64,000 bases of DNA, from the NCBI RefSeq assembly GCF_025465275.1, contig NZ_JAODNK010000153.1:1-64000 (forward strand), in the 5' to 3' direction. The DNA is from Nocardia sp. (GTDB taxonomy: Bacteria; Actinomycetota; Actinomycetes; Mycobacteriales; Mycobacteriaceae). Made by a program: the position numbers and the translations under genes. Below, piece by piece: positions 1 through 8,276 of the stretch. Every line of letters starts with the position of its first letter. Within the stretch, counting starts at the first letter, position 1. The notes under the pieces were generated by a model, which ran no database searches, was not told where the DNA came from, and worked only from the letters and a program-made list of their open reading frames with translations.

Positions 1-2072
1 CGCAATACCTCGTGCCGCGCAACCAGATCCCGGGCCGCCGCGCGCAGCGCCTCCACATCGATGGCACCGCTCAACCGCACCGCCAGCGGAATATTGTCCA
101 CCGCACTGCCCGGATCGAAACGATTCAGGAACCACATGCGCTGCTGCGCGAACGACAGCGGAATGCGTTCCGGCCGCGGCAGCGAACCCAGCGCCGCACC
201 GGCGACCGGAGCCGCGCCACCGTCGAGTTGCGCCGCCAGCGCCGCTACCGTCGAGGCCTCGAACAGCACGTGCACGGGCACCCGGGTACCCAGCGCGGTG
301 CCGATGCGCGCCGCGGCCTGCGCCGCGAGCAGCGAATTGCCGCCGAGTTCGAAGAAATCGTCGTCCGCGCCGACCCGCGCCTCCGGGTTGTCCGGAATCA
401 ACAGGGTCGCGAAGACCTGTGCCACAGCCTCTTCGGCCGGAGTGGACGGCGCCCGGAACTCCCGGGCCGCGAACACCGGCTCCGGCAGCGCGGCACGATC
501 CAGCTTGCCGACCGGGGTCAGCGGAATCTCGTCCAGCACCACGATGGCGGTGGGCACCATGTACGCGGGCAGCGATTCACCGATGAAGCTCGCCAGCTCG
601 GCGGTATCGAGAGTGGTTCCGGGACGCGGCAATACATAGGAGACCAGCGCGGTCACACCCGACGGCAGCGTCTTGCCCAGCGTCGCAGCGTAATCCACAT
701 CGGCGTGCGTGGTCAGCGCATTGTCGATCTCGCCGAGCTCGATGCGCAGACCGCGAATCTTCACCTGGAAATCGGAGCGGCCCAGGTACTCGATGACACC
801 GCCGGCATCCGATTCGCCGCCCGCGGCGGATGTGCGCTTCACCAGGTCACCGGTGCGATACAGCCGCGCGCCCGGCGTACCCGTCGCGTCGCCGAAAGGA
901 CTGGCCACGAAGCGTTCCGCGGTCAGCCCCGGCCGCTGGTTGTAGCCCTGCGCCAGCGCGGGCCCCGACAGATACAGCTCACCCACGACGCCGTCCGGCA
1001 CCGGCCGCAGCCGCGAATCCAGCACGTACGCACCGACACCCGGCACCGCCGAACCGATGGTGATGCCCTCGCCCGGCAGCAGCGGTGCACTGCTGGTCGC
1101 GAGAATCGTCGCCTCGGTGGGCCCGTACCCGTTGTAGAAGGAGCGGCTGCCGGTCGCCCAGCGACCGACCAGCTCCGGCCCGAACTTATCGCCGGCGACC
1201 ACCACGGTGCTCAGCTCGTCCAGCCCGGACGCATCCACCGACTCCAGCGCACCCGGCGTGATCAGCACATGGGTGACACGTTCGCGGCCGAGCAGCTCCG
1301 CCAGCTCCACGCCGCCGAACACACCGGCCGGGGCGACCACCAGGGTGGCGCCCGCCGTGAAAGCCAGCAGCAACTCCAGCACCGACACATCGAAGCTGGG
1401 CGAACACACGTGCAGCACACGCGAATCCGAGGTGACGCCGTAGTGCTCGCGCTCCGCGGCGGCCAGTCCGGCAAGACCGGTGTGGGTGACCACAACGCCC
1501 TTGGGCTTTCCGGTCGAACCGGACGTATAGATGACATAGGCCGGATGCTGTTCGGTCAGCGACCGCACCCGGTCCGCATAGGAAATGGGGTGCGCGGGAT
1601 GCGCTTCGATCCGCTGCGTCCACACCGGATCGTCCAATTCGATCCAGTAGGTCGAGGTCCCGAGCGCTGCGCGATACTCCCGCGTGGTCAGCCCGAGCAC
1701 CGCGCCCGAATCGGTCAGCAGATGTTCGATGCGATCCGGCGGATAGGCGGGATCGACGGGGACGTACGCCGCACCGGTCTTGGCGACGGCCCACACTGCC
1801 AGCACCGATTCGATGGATCGAGTGATGCCGATGGCGACCATATCGCCGGGGCCGACCCCGCGCCCGATCAGTTCCCGCGCCAGCTGGGACGATCGTGCAT
1901 CCAGGTCGCGGTAGCTGATCTCACGCTGATCAGCCGAGTCACCGGTCGGATTGAACCGGACGGCAATCGCATCGGCCGCGGACTCGACCGCGGCGGTGAG
2001 AAGCTGCCCGAAAAGGGGGCTGCCGGACCGACGCCGACGATTACCGCGAGCTGTACGGCGGGCAGTATCCAT
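1..2072 (-). CDS. Non-ribosomal peptide synthetase, initiating A-PCP-C module (partial, runs off left edge)
   Basis: The frame read leftwards from ATG 2070-2072 stays open to base 1. It opens directly with an adenylation domain, with no condensation or MbtH domain before it, as in a loading module that activates the first residue. Visible A-domain cores are YTSGSTGKPKGVVV (A3), SPSFDVSVLEL (A4), NGYGPTEATI (A5), LYRTGDLV (A7) and FQVKIRGLRIELGEID (A8). A carrier site DDFFELGGNSL follows, then the start of a condensation domain (LSFAQQRMWFL). My by-eye specificity code aligned to GrsA is D-V-L-L-V-A-G-I-L-K, which I cannot assign to a substrate. An AGAGGTG Shine-Dalgarno precedes the ATG by about 10 bases. 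A LuxR-type regulator lies 199 bases upstream on the same strand. Confidence 0.93.
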   Translation of the reverse strand, partial: MDTARRTARGNRRRRSGSPLFGQLLTAAVESAADAIAVRFNPTGDSADQREISYRDLDARSSQLARELIGRGVGPGDMVAIGITRSIESVLAVWAVAKTGAAYVPVDPAYPPDRIEHLLTDSGAVLGLTTREYRAALGTSTYWIELDDPVWTQRIEAHPAHPISYADRVRSLTEQHPAYVIYTSGSTGKPKGVVVTHTGLAGLAAAEREHYGVTSDSRVLHVCSPSFDVSVLELLLAFTAGATLVVAPAGVFGGVELAELLGRERVTHVLITPGALESVDASGLDELSTVVVAGDKFGPELVGRWATGSRSFYNGYGPTEATILATSSAPLLPGEGITIGSAVPGVGAYVLDSRLRPVPDGVVGELYLSGPALAQGYNQRPGLTAERFVASPFGDATGTPGARLYRTGDLVKRTSAAGGESDAGGVIEYLGRSDFQVKIRGLRIELGEIDNALTTHADVDYAATLGKTLPSGVTALVSYVLPRPGTTLDTAELASFIGESLPAYMVPTAIVVLDEIPLTPVGKLDRAALPEPVFAAREFRAPSTPAEEAVAQVFATLLIPDNPEARVGADDDFFELGGNSLLAAQAAARIGTALGTRVPVHVLFEASTVAALAAQLDGGAAPVAGAALGSLPRPERIPLSFAQQRMWFLNRFDPGSAVDNIPLAVRLSGAIDVEALRAAARDLVARHEVL

Positions 2073-2270
2073 TCGAGTGCATTCACCTCTCGGGTCTAGC
2101 TGGTCCGCATGCCGAAGACCTTCGGCCAACCCACAAACAACGGTGGTCGAACCACGCTGGCGGACTGAGCAATCATATCGGGCGCGCGGTGCCGCGATGA
2201 CGGCTCGAGCTCAGAGAGTATCGGTGACCAGGCACCTTCGTTGCAGGCTTGTGATTTGCACCACAGGCGA

Positions 2271-3266
2271 TTACAGCCACCCACGTCGGGTGGCCTGCAC
2301 CCCGGCCTGGAATCGGGTGCTCGCACCGAGCCGCTCCAGCAGGCTCGCGGTACGCCGCACCACGGTCCGCCGGGACAACCCCAGCCGGCGCGCGATGGTG
2401 TCGTCGGTCGCACCCATGCTCATGAGCGTGAGGATGGCGCGATCGCGTTCATCGAGGGATTCGGACGGATTCACCGAAATCGGCGTGGCCATGGACCACA
2501 GCGAATCGAAGGTCTTGACCAGTAGATCCAGTGTGGGCGAGGGGCCGACCCGCACACCCATCGGATCACCGCGCCGCTCATCGGAGTGCAGTACCAGTAC
2601 CGCCCGGCGGTCGTCGGCCACGATCAGCTTCATCGGCGGATCCGGCAGCGTACGCGCCTGTGCGCCTGCGGAATTGGTGGCAAGCACATGCCGCAGCCGT
2701 TCTGCGTCCTGGTAGATCGTCTCCTGATACAGCGTGCGGTAGTCGATGCCCGAGGTGATGCGCGCCGACTTGAGCTCGAACATCCGCTCCTCGGTCTCCA
2801 CATCGGAGAGGAACGGGCCGCGCTCCACAACTTTCACGCAGGTGTGCGCCGTGTGCTGCAGATCCTCGAAATCGGCGAGCAGCTGGCGACGTTCGTAGAC
2901 GGCCACCACCGCACCATCGGCATCGGTGGTGCGCCGCACCGAGCGGAACGTCTCACCCAGCCGCGCCGCCGCCGACTGCATGCGCATCACATCGGAGGTG
3001 CGGCGCCGAGTCTCGGCCTCCGACAACGCTTCCGGAGCATGCGCGTCCCAGCGCACGGTGCCGGTGCTTTCGGTCAACCGCACCGCAGCCTCCAAATGAC
3101 ACAGTGCCTCCAGCGCCGCCTCTGCCATGCGCGGCGGGCAGCCCAAGCGCTCGGCGACTTCGAGTGCGGTCGACCGTGGATGCTGCACGAGCACCGCATA
3201 GGTGCGGCCGTGCAACGAGGCAGGGTCGAAGAGATCATCCAATGTCGTCACCGCGCCCACCGGCAT
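2271..3266 (-). CDS. LuxR-type transcriptional regulator with N-terminal TrmB-like winged helix
   Basis: The C-terminal 60 residues form a GerE/LuxR helix-turn-helix (LDERDRAILTLMSMGATDDT, then ARRLGLSRRTVVRRTASLLE). The N-terminus has a second helix-turn-helix-like stretch (ALEVAERLGCPPRMAEAALE), as in the TrmB/LuxR regulators common in actinomycetes. There is no response-regulator receiver or ATPase domain. The start is uncertain: I chose the ATG at 3264-3266 (331 residues) because the frame further upstream overlaps the end of the peptidase gene. It sits immediately upstream of the NRPS gene on the same strand, so it may control it; that is inference from position only. Confidence 0.75.
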   Translation of the reverse strand: MPVGAVTTLDDLFDPASLHGRTYAVLVQHPRSTALEVAERLGCPPRMAEAALEALCHLEAAVRLTESTGTVRWDAHAPEALSEAETRRRTSDVMRMQSAAARLGETFRSVRRTTDADGAVVAVYERRQLLADFEDLQHTAHTCVKVVERGPFLSDVETEERMFELKSARITSGIDYRTLYQETIYQDAERLRHVLATNSAGAQARTLPDPPMKLIVADDRRAVLVLHSDERRGDPMGVRVGPSPTLDLLVKTFDSLWSMATPISVNPSESLDERDRAILTLMSMGATDDTIARRLGLSRRTVVRRTASLLERLGASTRFQAGVQATRRGWL

Positions 3267-3310
3267 GCGCCGGTCCGGGAAGCGCCCGTTCGCGGGGGCG
3301 GGTGAACGCT

Positions 3311-4183
3311 CTACTGGTCCGGACCCCACTGCTGCTGCATGATTACGCCCTTGCTGACCAGCCATGGGAGCGGATCTTCCTTGGTTCCAGCGGCGTCCCA
3401 GATCTCCAGATGCAGGTGGGGACCGGTGGAATCACCGCGATTTCCGACAGTCGCGATCACGTCGCCGGTGTTGACGCGCTGTCCGCGGGTCACATACATA
3501 TCGTTCACGTGGCCGTAGACAGCGGTGGTGCCGTCGTCCTGCTTGACACGCACCCAGAGGCCGAAGCCCTGTGCCGGGCCCGCGTCCAGGACGGTTCCAC
3601 CCATGACGGAGTGGATCGGAGTGCCGATCGCATCGGCGAAGTCGATGCCGTAGTGCATGGTGCCCCAGCGTGCGCCGAAACCGGAGCTGATGACACCGGC
3701 GGTCGGGCGCACCGCAGCGGCGGGAGCCATCTTCTGCTGCAGATCCTTCAGCGTCGCCTCGGCCTGCGCGAGCGGGTTCGCGATCTCGGGCGGCAGGTTC
3801 TGCAGGCCGAAGGGCGCGGGCGCCGGGGCCGCGACAGGAGCATCGCCGGCCGGAGCATCGGCCGCGACGGGGGCGGCGACCTCGGCGGCCTGCTTGACGC
3901 CCGGCGCGGCATCGCGCAGCAGAGCGGCGTCCTGAACGGCCGATTTGTTCTCGTGATTGGGGGCCACCGGTGCGGCATGTGCGAGAGCCGGAACCATTTG
4001 GGTGGCGGTGCCGATCAGGGCACTCGCGGCAACCGCGGCTCCGGCCGCTACTTTGACGCGGTCGACGGTGGAAGGTTCAGCCCGATGTCGCTTTCGGGCG
4101 ACTGAACCGACACGGTGGATGCTCGAATCATCGAGCAAATCCAGAACGGATACGGAGTTCGCGGTCTCTCTGTGGTGCGACAA
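3311..4183 (-). CDS. Exported M23-family (LytM-type) peptidoglycan endopeptidase
   Basis: The C-terminal half is a peptidase M23/LytM domain with the zinc-ligand motif HYGIDFAD and the second motif TGPHLHLEIW, so the catalytic set looks intact. This type hydrolyses peptide cross-links in the cell wall. The N-terminus has a basic stretch, a hydrophobic segment (VAAGAAVAASALIGTATQM) and an Ala-rich cleavage region ending AHA, implying export, followed by a Pro/Ala-rich linker. Start chosen: TTG at 4181-4183, preceded by AGGACG at a good distance (290 residues). An in-frame ATG at 4258 is the alternative. The gene is divergent from the nitronate monooxygenase gene. Confidence 0.85.
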   Translation of the reverse strand: MSHHRETANSVSVLDLLDDSSIHRVGSVARKRHRAEPSTVDRVKVAAGAAVAASALIGTATQMVPALAHAAPVAPNHENKSAVQDAALLRDAAPGVKQAAEVAAPVAADAPAGDAPVAAPAPAPFGLQNLPPEIANPLAQAEATLKDLQQKMAPAAAVRPTAGVISSGFGARWGTMHYGIDFADAIGTPIHSVMGGTVLDAGPAQGFGLWVRVKQDDGTTAVYGHVNDMYVTRGQRVNTGDVIATVGNRGDSTGPHLHLEIWDAAGTKEDPLPWLVSKGVIMQQQWGPDQ

Positions 4184-4336
4184 AGCTCGTCCTAGAGTTC
4201 GAAGTTCCGGTAACGATTCGGCATCGCTGTGATGGAAACAGTACTCGCCCGTGACCATTCCGCAACCTTGCGTTCGAAAATCCCAGGTGGTACACCCCAC
4301 CGCTGGATCACGAATAAGGGGCGGGAGCGCACACTG

Positions 4337-5386
4337 ATGGGCGTGCTTCTCGATGAGCTGAATACGCCGATCGTGCTTGCCCCGATGGCGGGCGGGCCGT
4401 CCACTCCCGAACTGACGGCCGCGGTCTCCGACGCGGGCGGACTGGGAATGCTTGCCGCCGGATATCTCGGCGCGGACGATCTCGGTGGGCGAATAAAGCA
4501 AACACGCACCCTCACCTCCGCGGCATTCGGTGTGAATCTGTTTTACCCGTCCACACCTAGTCCTGTGACCAGTTTCGGCGACTACGTTGATCTCCTCGCG
4601 CGCGAATTCCCTATCGGTGAGCCAAGATTCGATACCGATGGGTGGGCCGCGAAGCTCGATCTGCTGATCACCGATCCGGTGCCGGTCGTTTCGGTGACCT
4701 TCGGCTGTCCCTCCGCCGAGGAGATCGCGCGACTGCACGAGGCCGGGTCGGAGGCGTGGGTGACCGTCACCTCGGTCGCCGAGGCGCGCATTGCCGCCGA
4801 GGTCGGAGCCGATGTGCTGATCGCCCAGGGCGCGGAGGCGGGCGGGCATCGCGGCAGCTTCGCCGACCGGCCCGAGGACGACACCGCCGATCCGCTCGGG
4901 CTGCTGACCCTGCTGCAGCTGCTGACGGTCGCCGTGGACCTGCCCCTGGTCGCCTCGGGCGGCATTGCCACCGGTGCGGCCGTGGCGGCAGCACTCGTCG
5001 CGGGCGCCGCCGCCGTGCAGATCGGCACCGCGTTCCTGCGCACCGACGAGGCCGGCACCGCACCGCTGATCCGCGATGCCGTCACCCTCGACACCCCGAC
5101 CATGCTCACGCGCGCCTTCACCGGTCGCCGCGCCCGCGGATTGCGCAACCAATTCATGCTCGATCACCGGGACGCACCCGCGGCCTACCCGGAAATTCAT
5201 TACGCCACCGGACCTTTGCGCGCGGCCGCCCGGGCCTCGGGCAATGCCGACGAAGTGAATCTCTGGGCAGGTCAAGCACATTCGCTGGCGGCCGAGCTAC
5301 CAGCCGGCGAGTTGGTGCGGCAACTGTCCGAAGACGCGAAAACCGCTCTGAATAGGGCACTTTCGATTCGAATCCAGGGTTGTTGA
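4337..5386 (+). CDS. Nitronate monooxygenase (2-nitropropane dioxygenase family)
   Basis: FMN-dependent TIM-barrel enzyme that oxidises alkyl nitronates. Seen: the N-terminal VLAPMAGGPSTPEL strand that contacts FMN, the family motif AQGAEAGGHRGSF with the catalytic-type histidine, and the phosphate-binding segment ASGGIATGAAVAAAL followed by GAAAVQIGTAFLRTDEAG. The length of 349 residues is normal. The start ATG 4337 has GGGAG about 10 bases upstream; a frame extension to 4229 would overlap the divergent promoter region. It probably detoxifies nitronates such as propionate-3-nitronate, but the substrate cannot be read from sequence. Confidence 0.9.
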   Translation: MGVLLDELNTPIVLAPMAGGPSTPELTAAVSDAGGLGMLAAGYLGADDLGGRIKQTRTLTSAAFGVNLFYPSTPSPVTSFGDYVDLLAREFPIGEPRFDTDGWAAKLDLLITDPVPVVSVTFGCPSAEEIARLHEAGSEAWVTVTSVAEARIAAEVGADVLIAQGAEAGGHRGSFADRPEDDTADPLGLLTLLQLLTVAVDLPLVASGGIATGAAVAAALVAGAAAVQIGTAFLRTDEAGTAPLIRDAVTLDTPTMLTRAFTGRRARGLRNQFMLDHRDAPAAYPEIHYATGPLRAAARASGNADEVNLWAGQAHSLAAELPAGELVRQLSEDAKTALNRALSIRIQGC

Positions 5387-5443
5387 CAACGTTTTTCGTT
5401 TAGAATCGGCTGACACCATCCGCCATCCCATGAGGAGAGCGAT

Positions 5444-5836
5444 ATGTCACTCGACGTACCCACCGCACTGCTCGAGCGCGCCGAACGCGGTGAAGTCAGC
5501 GACGAAGAGTTCGTCGAATGTGTTCGGACTTCGCTGCCCTACGCCTACGAGGTCGTCAGCCGAGTGGCTGCCGACTTGCATTCCGGCGCCGAGGAATACG
5601 CGGACAATGTCATTCCACCCCCGGATGAAGTAGCACGCGGCCAACTGCTGCGCGCCATGGCGTCCGACGCCATTCGCGGTGGGCTGGAACGGCATTTCGG
5701 CGTAAAGCTCGCCTTCCAGAACTGCCATCGCGTGGCAGCATTCCCGCTCGCCGCAGTCGGCGGCGACACCTACAGCACCTTCACCTCCACCCGAGCCCAG
5801 CTCCTCAACCAGAGCCCGGAACTACGCAACTGCTGA
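5444..5836 (+). CDS. SCO5389-family conserved actinobacterial protein, function unknown
   Basis: The 130-residue protein matches my memory of the short Streptomyces SCO5389 family along its whole length: MSLDVPTALLERAERGEV at the start, PPPDEVARGQLLRAMASDAI in the middle, ERHFGVKLAFQNCHRVA, and QLLNQSPELRNC at the C-terminus. The family is widespread and highly conserved in actinobacteria but has no known biochemical role that I can state. It has no signal peptide or membrane segment, so it is probably cytosolic. ATG 5444 is preceded by a strong GAGGAGAG Shine-Dalgarno. A stem-loop lies just after the stop. Confidence 0.88.
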   Translation: MSLDVPTALLERAERGEVSDEEFVECVRTSLPYAYEVVSRVAADLHSGAEEYADNVIPPPDEVARGQLLRAMASDAIRGGLERHFGVKLAFQNCHRVAAFPLAAVGGDTYSTFTSTRAQLLNQSPELRNC

Positions 5837-5846
5837 CTGCAGCACC

Positions 5847-5883
5847 GAATCGGCGCGACCGGCACCCCCGGCCGCGCCGATTC
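5847..5883 (+). terminator. Stem-loop terminator after the SCO5389-family gene
   Basis: Eleven-base perfect stem GAATCGGCGCG / CGCGCCGATTC with an inner CCGG/CCGG extension, beginning 11 bases after the stop codon. No U-tract follows, as is common for actinobacterial hairpin terminators. Confidence 0.7.
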
Positions 5884-5961
5884 GCGCGTGGCCTTGACCG
5901 GTGCTCGCCGAGTGCGCAATTCTGCAGCCGGACAGCGGAAAACAGTATTCGAGGAGCAGCC

Positions 5962-6384
5962 GTGGCGAGCAATGAGCCGACCGACACTTTCGACCTGTGG
6001 GATCAGGATGGCGACGGCTTGATTTCCAGCGGTGACATCCTCGCCGGGATCGAGGCTTTGGGGCTGGATATCGACGCCGATGCGGTCGGACGGCTGGTAG
6101 CGGCGGCCGATACCGATGGGGACTGGTTGATCTCGCGGGCCGAGTTCGAGGCGGCCCGGATCGGGCGGAATGTCGAGATCATCGATGTGGATGCGGCTTT
6201 CGAGACGTTCGATGTGAATCGAAACGAGCTGATCGAGCTCGAGGAGTTGGAATCGCTACTCCGCACCTGTCCTGAACTCAGTGACGACTCGGCGGCGGCG
6301 TTGATTGCCGAGGCGGACCTTGATGGGGACGGGTACCTGTCCCGGGCCGAGTTCGCTGCGCTCCTGGCCCTGCTGGCAGGTTGA
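5962..6384 (+). CDS. Calmodulin-like EF-hand calcium-binding protein
   Basis: A 140-residue protein built of four EF-hand loops: DQDGDGLISSGD, DTDGDWLISRAE, DVNRNELIELEE and DLDGDGYLSRAE. Loops 1 and 4 keep Gly at position 6; loop 2 has Trp there and loop 3 has Glu, so loop 3 probably binds Ca2+ weakly or not at all. Loop 1 ends in Asp instead of Glu. There is no signal peptide, which suggests a cytosolic calcium buffer or sensor like calerythrin-type proteins. The start is GTG 5962 with GAGGAG six bases upstream. It is convergent with the acyl-CoA synthetase gene that ends at 6406. Confidence 0.93.
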   Translation: MASNEPTDTFDLWDQDGDGLISSGDILAGIEALGLDIDADAVGRLVAAADTDGDWLISRAEFEAARIGRNVEIIDVDAAFETFDVNRNELIELEELESLLRTCPELSDDSAAALIAEADLDGDGYLSRAEFAALLALLAG

Positions 6385-6405
6385 GAGGGAATCGCCCAGA
6401 CAGCG

Positions 6406-8025
6406 CTACGCTTCCTGCAGCTTTCGCTTCAGGACCTTGCCGGTGGGGTTGCGGGGTAGCTCCTCCAGGAAGACCACTTCGCGAGGGACCTTGTACCGGG
6501 CCAGGTTCGACTTCACGAAGTCCTTCACCTCGGCCTCGGTGCAGGCTTGCCCGTCGTGGACCACGACGAAAGCCTTGAGGCGAGAACCGAATTGCTCATC
6601 CGGGACGCCGATCACGGCGACTTCACGGACGGCGAAGTGTGTGTAGAGCAACTCCTCCACCTCCGCGGGGAAGACGTTCTCACCACCGGAGACGATCATG
6701 TCGTCATCCCGGCCGTCGATGAAAAGTCTGCCGGCACTGTCGAAGTGGCCGACGTCCCCCGAGGACATGAGCCCTCGAATGATCTCCTTGTGCCCACCCC
6801 CCGTGTACCCCTCGAACTGGATGACATTGCCGACGAAGATACGACCGGTTGCCCCGGCCGGCACGGATTTTCCATCCGCATCGAGGATTTCCACGCGCGC
6901 GCCGAGCACGGGCCGGCCGACGCAGCCGGGTTCCACCGCCAGATCCTCAGGCGTGGCGATAGTCGCGTAGGCGACTTCCGTCGAGCCGTACAGGTTGTAG
7001 ATGACCGGACCGAAGGTAGCGGTCACCTCCCGGCACAACTGCGCTCCCAGCTGCGATCCCGCGACGAAGATAATGCGCAGCGCGGACAGGTCACGCCCCG
7101 TGACGCCCTTACCGCCCAGGTCGACCATGCGGGCCAGCATGACCGGCACCACGATCATGGTGCTGGCGTGGTTGCGCGCCGCACTGTCGATGGCGGCCTG
7201 CGGGTCGAAGCGGCGGCGGATCACCAGGGTGGACCCGAAGCCGAGAGTCAGCATGCCGCAGGCGAATCCGAGGGTATGGAACATGGGCGCGCAGCATTCG
7301 GTCACCTCACCCGCCCGGAACGGCACCTTGGAGAGCAGACCGCCCAGGGAGGCGAGGGATTTCGGCTCCGGACGCGGCGCACCCTTCGGCGTGCCGGTGG
7401 TGCCGCTGGTCAGCAGGATGATCCGGGGCTCGGCCCCGGGCGACGGCGGCGCATCGGGCGAACCGGCGGCGATGAGCGCCTCCAGGCTGTCTTCGCTGGG
7501 AGTCTCCGTCCACGCCAGGTAGCTGCCCCGGCGCGGCGAGACCTCTTCCAGCATGTGGGCGTACTCCTCGTCGTAGACGAGCAGATCGGTGCCCTCCCGC
7601 GTGGCCACATCGCGAATCTGCGGTCCGGCGAAATCGGTATTGAGCAGAATGATGCGCGCACCGCACTTGGCGGCCGCGAAGATCGCATCCACTATCCCGC
7701 GATGGTTGCGCGCCAGAATGGCAACGCCTTCACGGGGTTTCAGACCGGCCTCGCGCCAGGCATTGGCGAGCCGATTGGACCGGTCCTCCAGCTCGGCGAA
7801 CGTCAGTGAGCCGAGCTCGTCGATCAGCGCCGTCCGGCCGCCGTACCGCGCGGCCGACATCCGTAGTCCGGCCGCGAGGGTGCCGTAGCGAACCAGCGCG
7901 GTGGCCGCCGACAACAGCACGATCGGCGATTCGATCCGCGCCAGCCCCGCACCCAGGAACAGCCGGGCGGACTCGAGCTCCAGATAAGCCCGCTCCCCCA
8001 CCGAACGAATCAGTCCGAGAGTCAT
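6406..8025 (-). CDS. Fatty acyl-CoA/acyl-AMP ligase, FadD2/FadD12-like
   Basis: ANL-superfamily adenylate-forming enzyme that activates a carboxylic acid with ATP. Seen: AMP-binding motif LLTSGTTGTPKGAPR, NLYGSTEVAYATIAT (A5), SSGDVGHFDSAGRLFIDGRD (A7/A8), the hinge DDDMIVSGGENVFPAEVEE, and the catalytic-lysine motif PRNPTGKVLKRKL at the C-terminus. The hydrophobic N-terminal stretch before the first conserved block is typical of mycobacterial FadD12-type proteins. The start ATG 8023-8025 was chosen because the family begins near MTLGLIRSV; the frame extends upstream without homology. The ligase at 30537-32192 is a clear paralogue. Confidence 0.9.
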   Translation of the reverse strand: MTLGLIRSVGERAYLELESARLFLGAGLARIESPIVLLSAATALVRYGTLAAGLRMSAARYGGRTALIDELGSLTFAELEDRSNRLANAWREAGLKPREGVAILARNHRGIVDAIFAAAKCGARIILLNTDFAGPQIRDVATREGTDLLVYDEEYAHMLEEVSPRRGSYLAWTETPSEDSLEALIAAGSPDAPPSPGAEPRIILLTSGTTGTPKGAPRPEPKSLASLGGLLSKVPFRAGEVTECCAPMFHTLGFACGMLTLGFGSTLVIRRRFDPQAAIDSAARNHASTMIVVPVMLARMVDLGGKGVTGRDLSALRIIFVAGSQLGAQLCREVTATFGPVIYNLYGSTEVAYATIATPEDLAVEPGCVGRPVLGARVEILDADGKSVPAGATGRIFVGNVIQFEGYTGGGHKEIIRGLMSSGDVGHFDSAGRLFIDGRDDDMIVSGGENVFPAEVEELLYTHFAVREVAVIGVPDEQFGSRLKAFVVVHDGQACTEAEVKDFVKSNLARYKVPREVVFLEELPRNPTGKVLKRKLQEA

Positions 8026-8228
8026 GCGCGTGCCCCGATCGCCGGTCCCGCAGGACATCCGGTCGCCGGCTTTCCCTGTGCGCATACCGATTCCACACGG
8101 ACCTCCTCGTCCACACCAGCGCTGCGTCAATCCACCCCAGCACTGTGGCCCACCCCACTGCGGGCATCCGCCCTCAAACTAACGGTACGGGCGTACCTAC
8201 GCCAGAGGAACAATCTGCGCAACGCACA

Positions 8229-8262
8229 GTGCCCCGTCCTCCCGTTCGGGGAGGCGGGGCAC
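8229..8262 (-). terminator. Stem-loop terminator of the long-chain acyl-CoA synthetase gene
   Basis: Hairpin with arms GTGCCCCG-CCTCC and GGAGG-CGGGGCAC (one bulged T, TTCG-containing loop), lying 15 bases beyond the stop of the leftward gene that ends at 8277. Confidence 0.75.
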
Positions 8263-8276
8263 CGGACATCAGAGCG

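Noticed and set aside
12..2099. Long plus-strand open frame of 695 codons
   Set aside because: Antisense to the NRPS gene; Arg/Gln-rich translation typical of the complement of a GC-rich coding strand and no domain.
4285..4305. GGTGG-TACACC-CCACC inverted repeat in the M23/nitronate monooxygenase gap as an operator
   Set aside because: Only a five-base arm, one copy, and no supporting context.
4259..5281. Long upstream extension of the M23 peptidase frame
   Set aside because: It is antisense to the nitronate monooxygenase gene and carries no signal or domain.
5383..5406. TTGACA and TAGAAT hexamers before the SCO5389-family gene as a sigma-70-type promoter
   Set aside because: The spacing is only 12 bases, too short for a standard promoter; the TTGACA also covers the previous stop codon.
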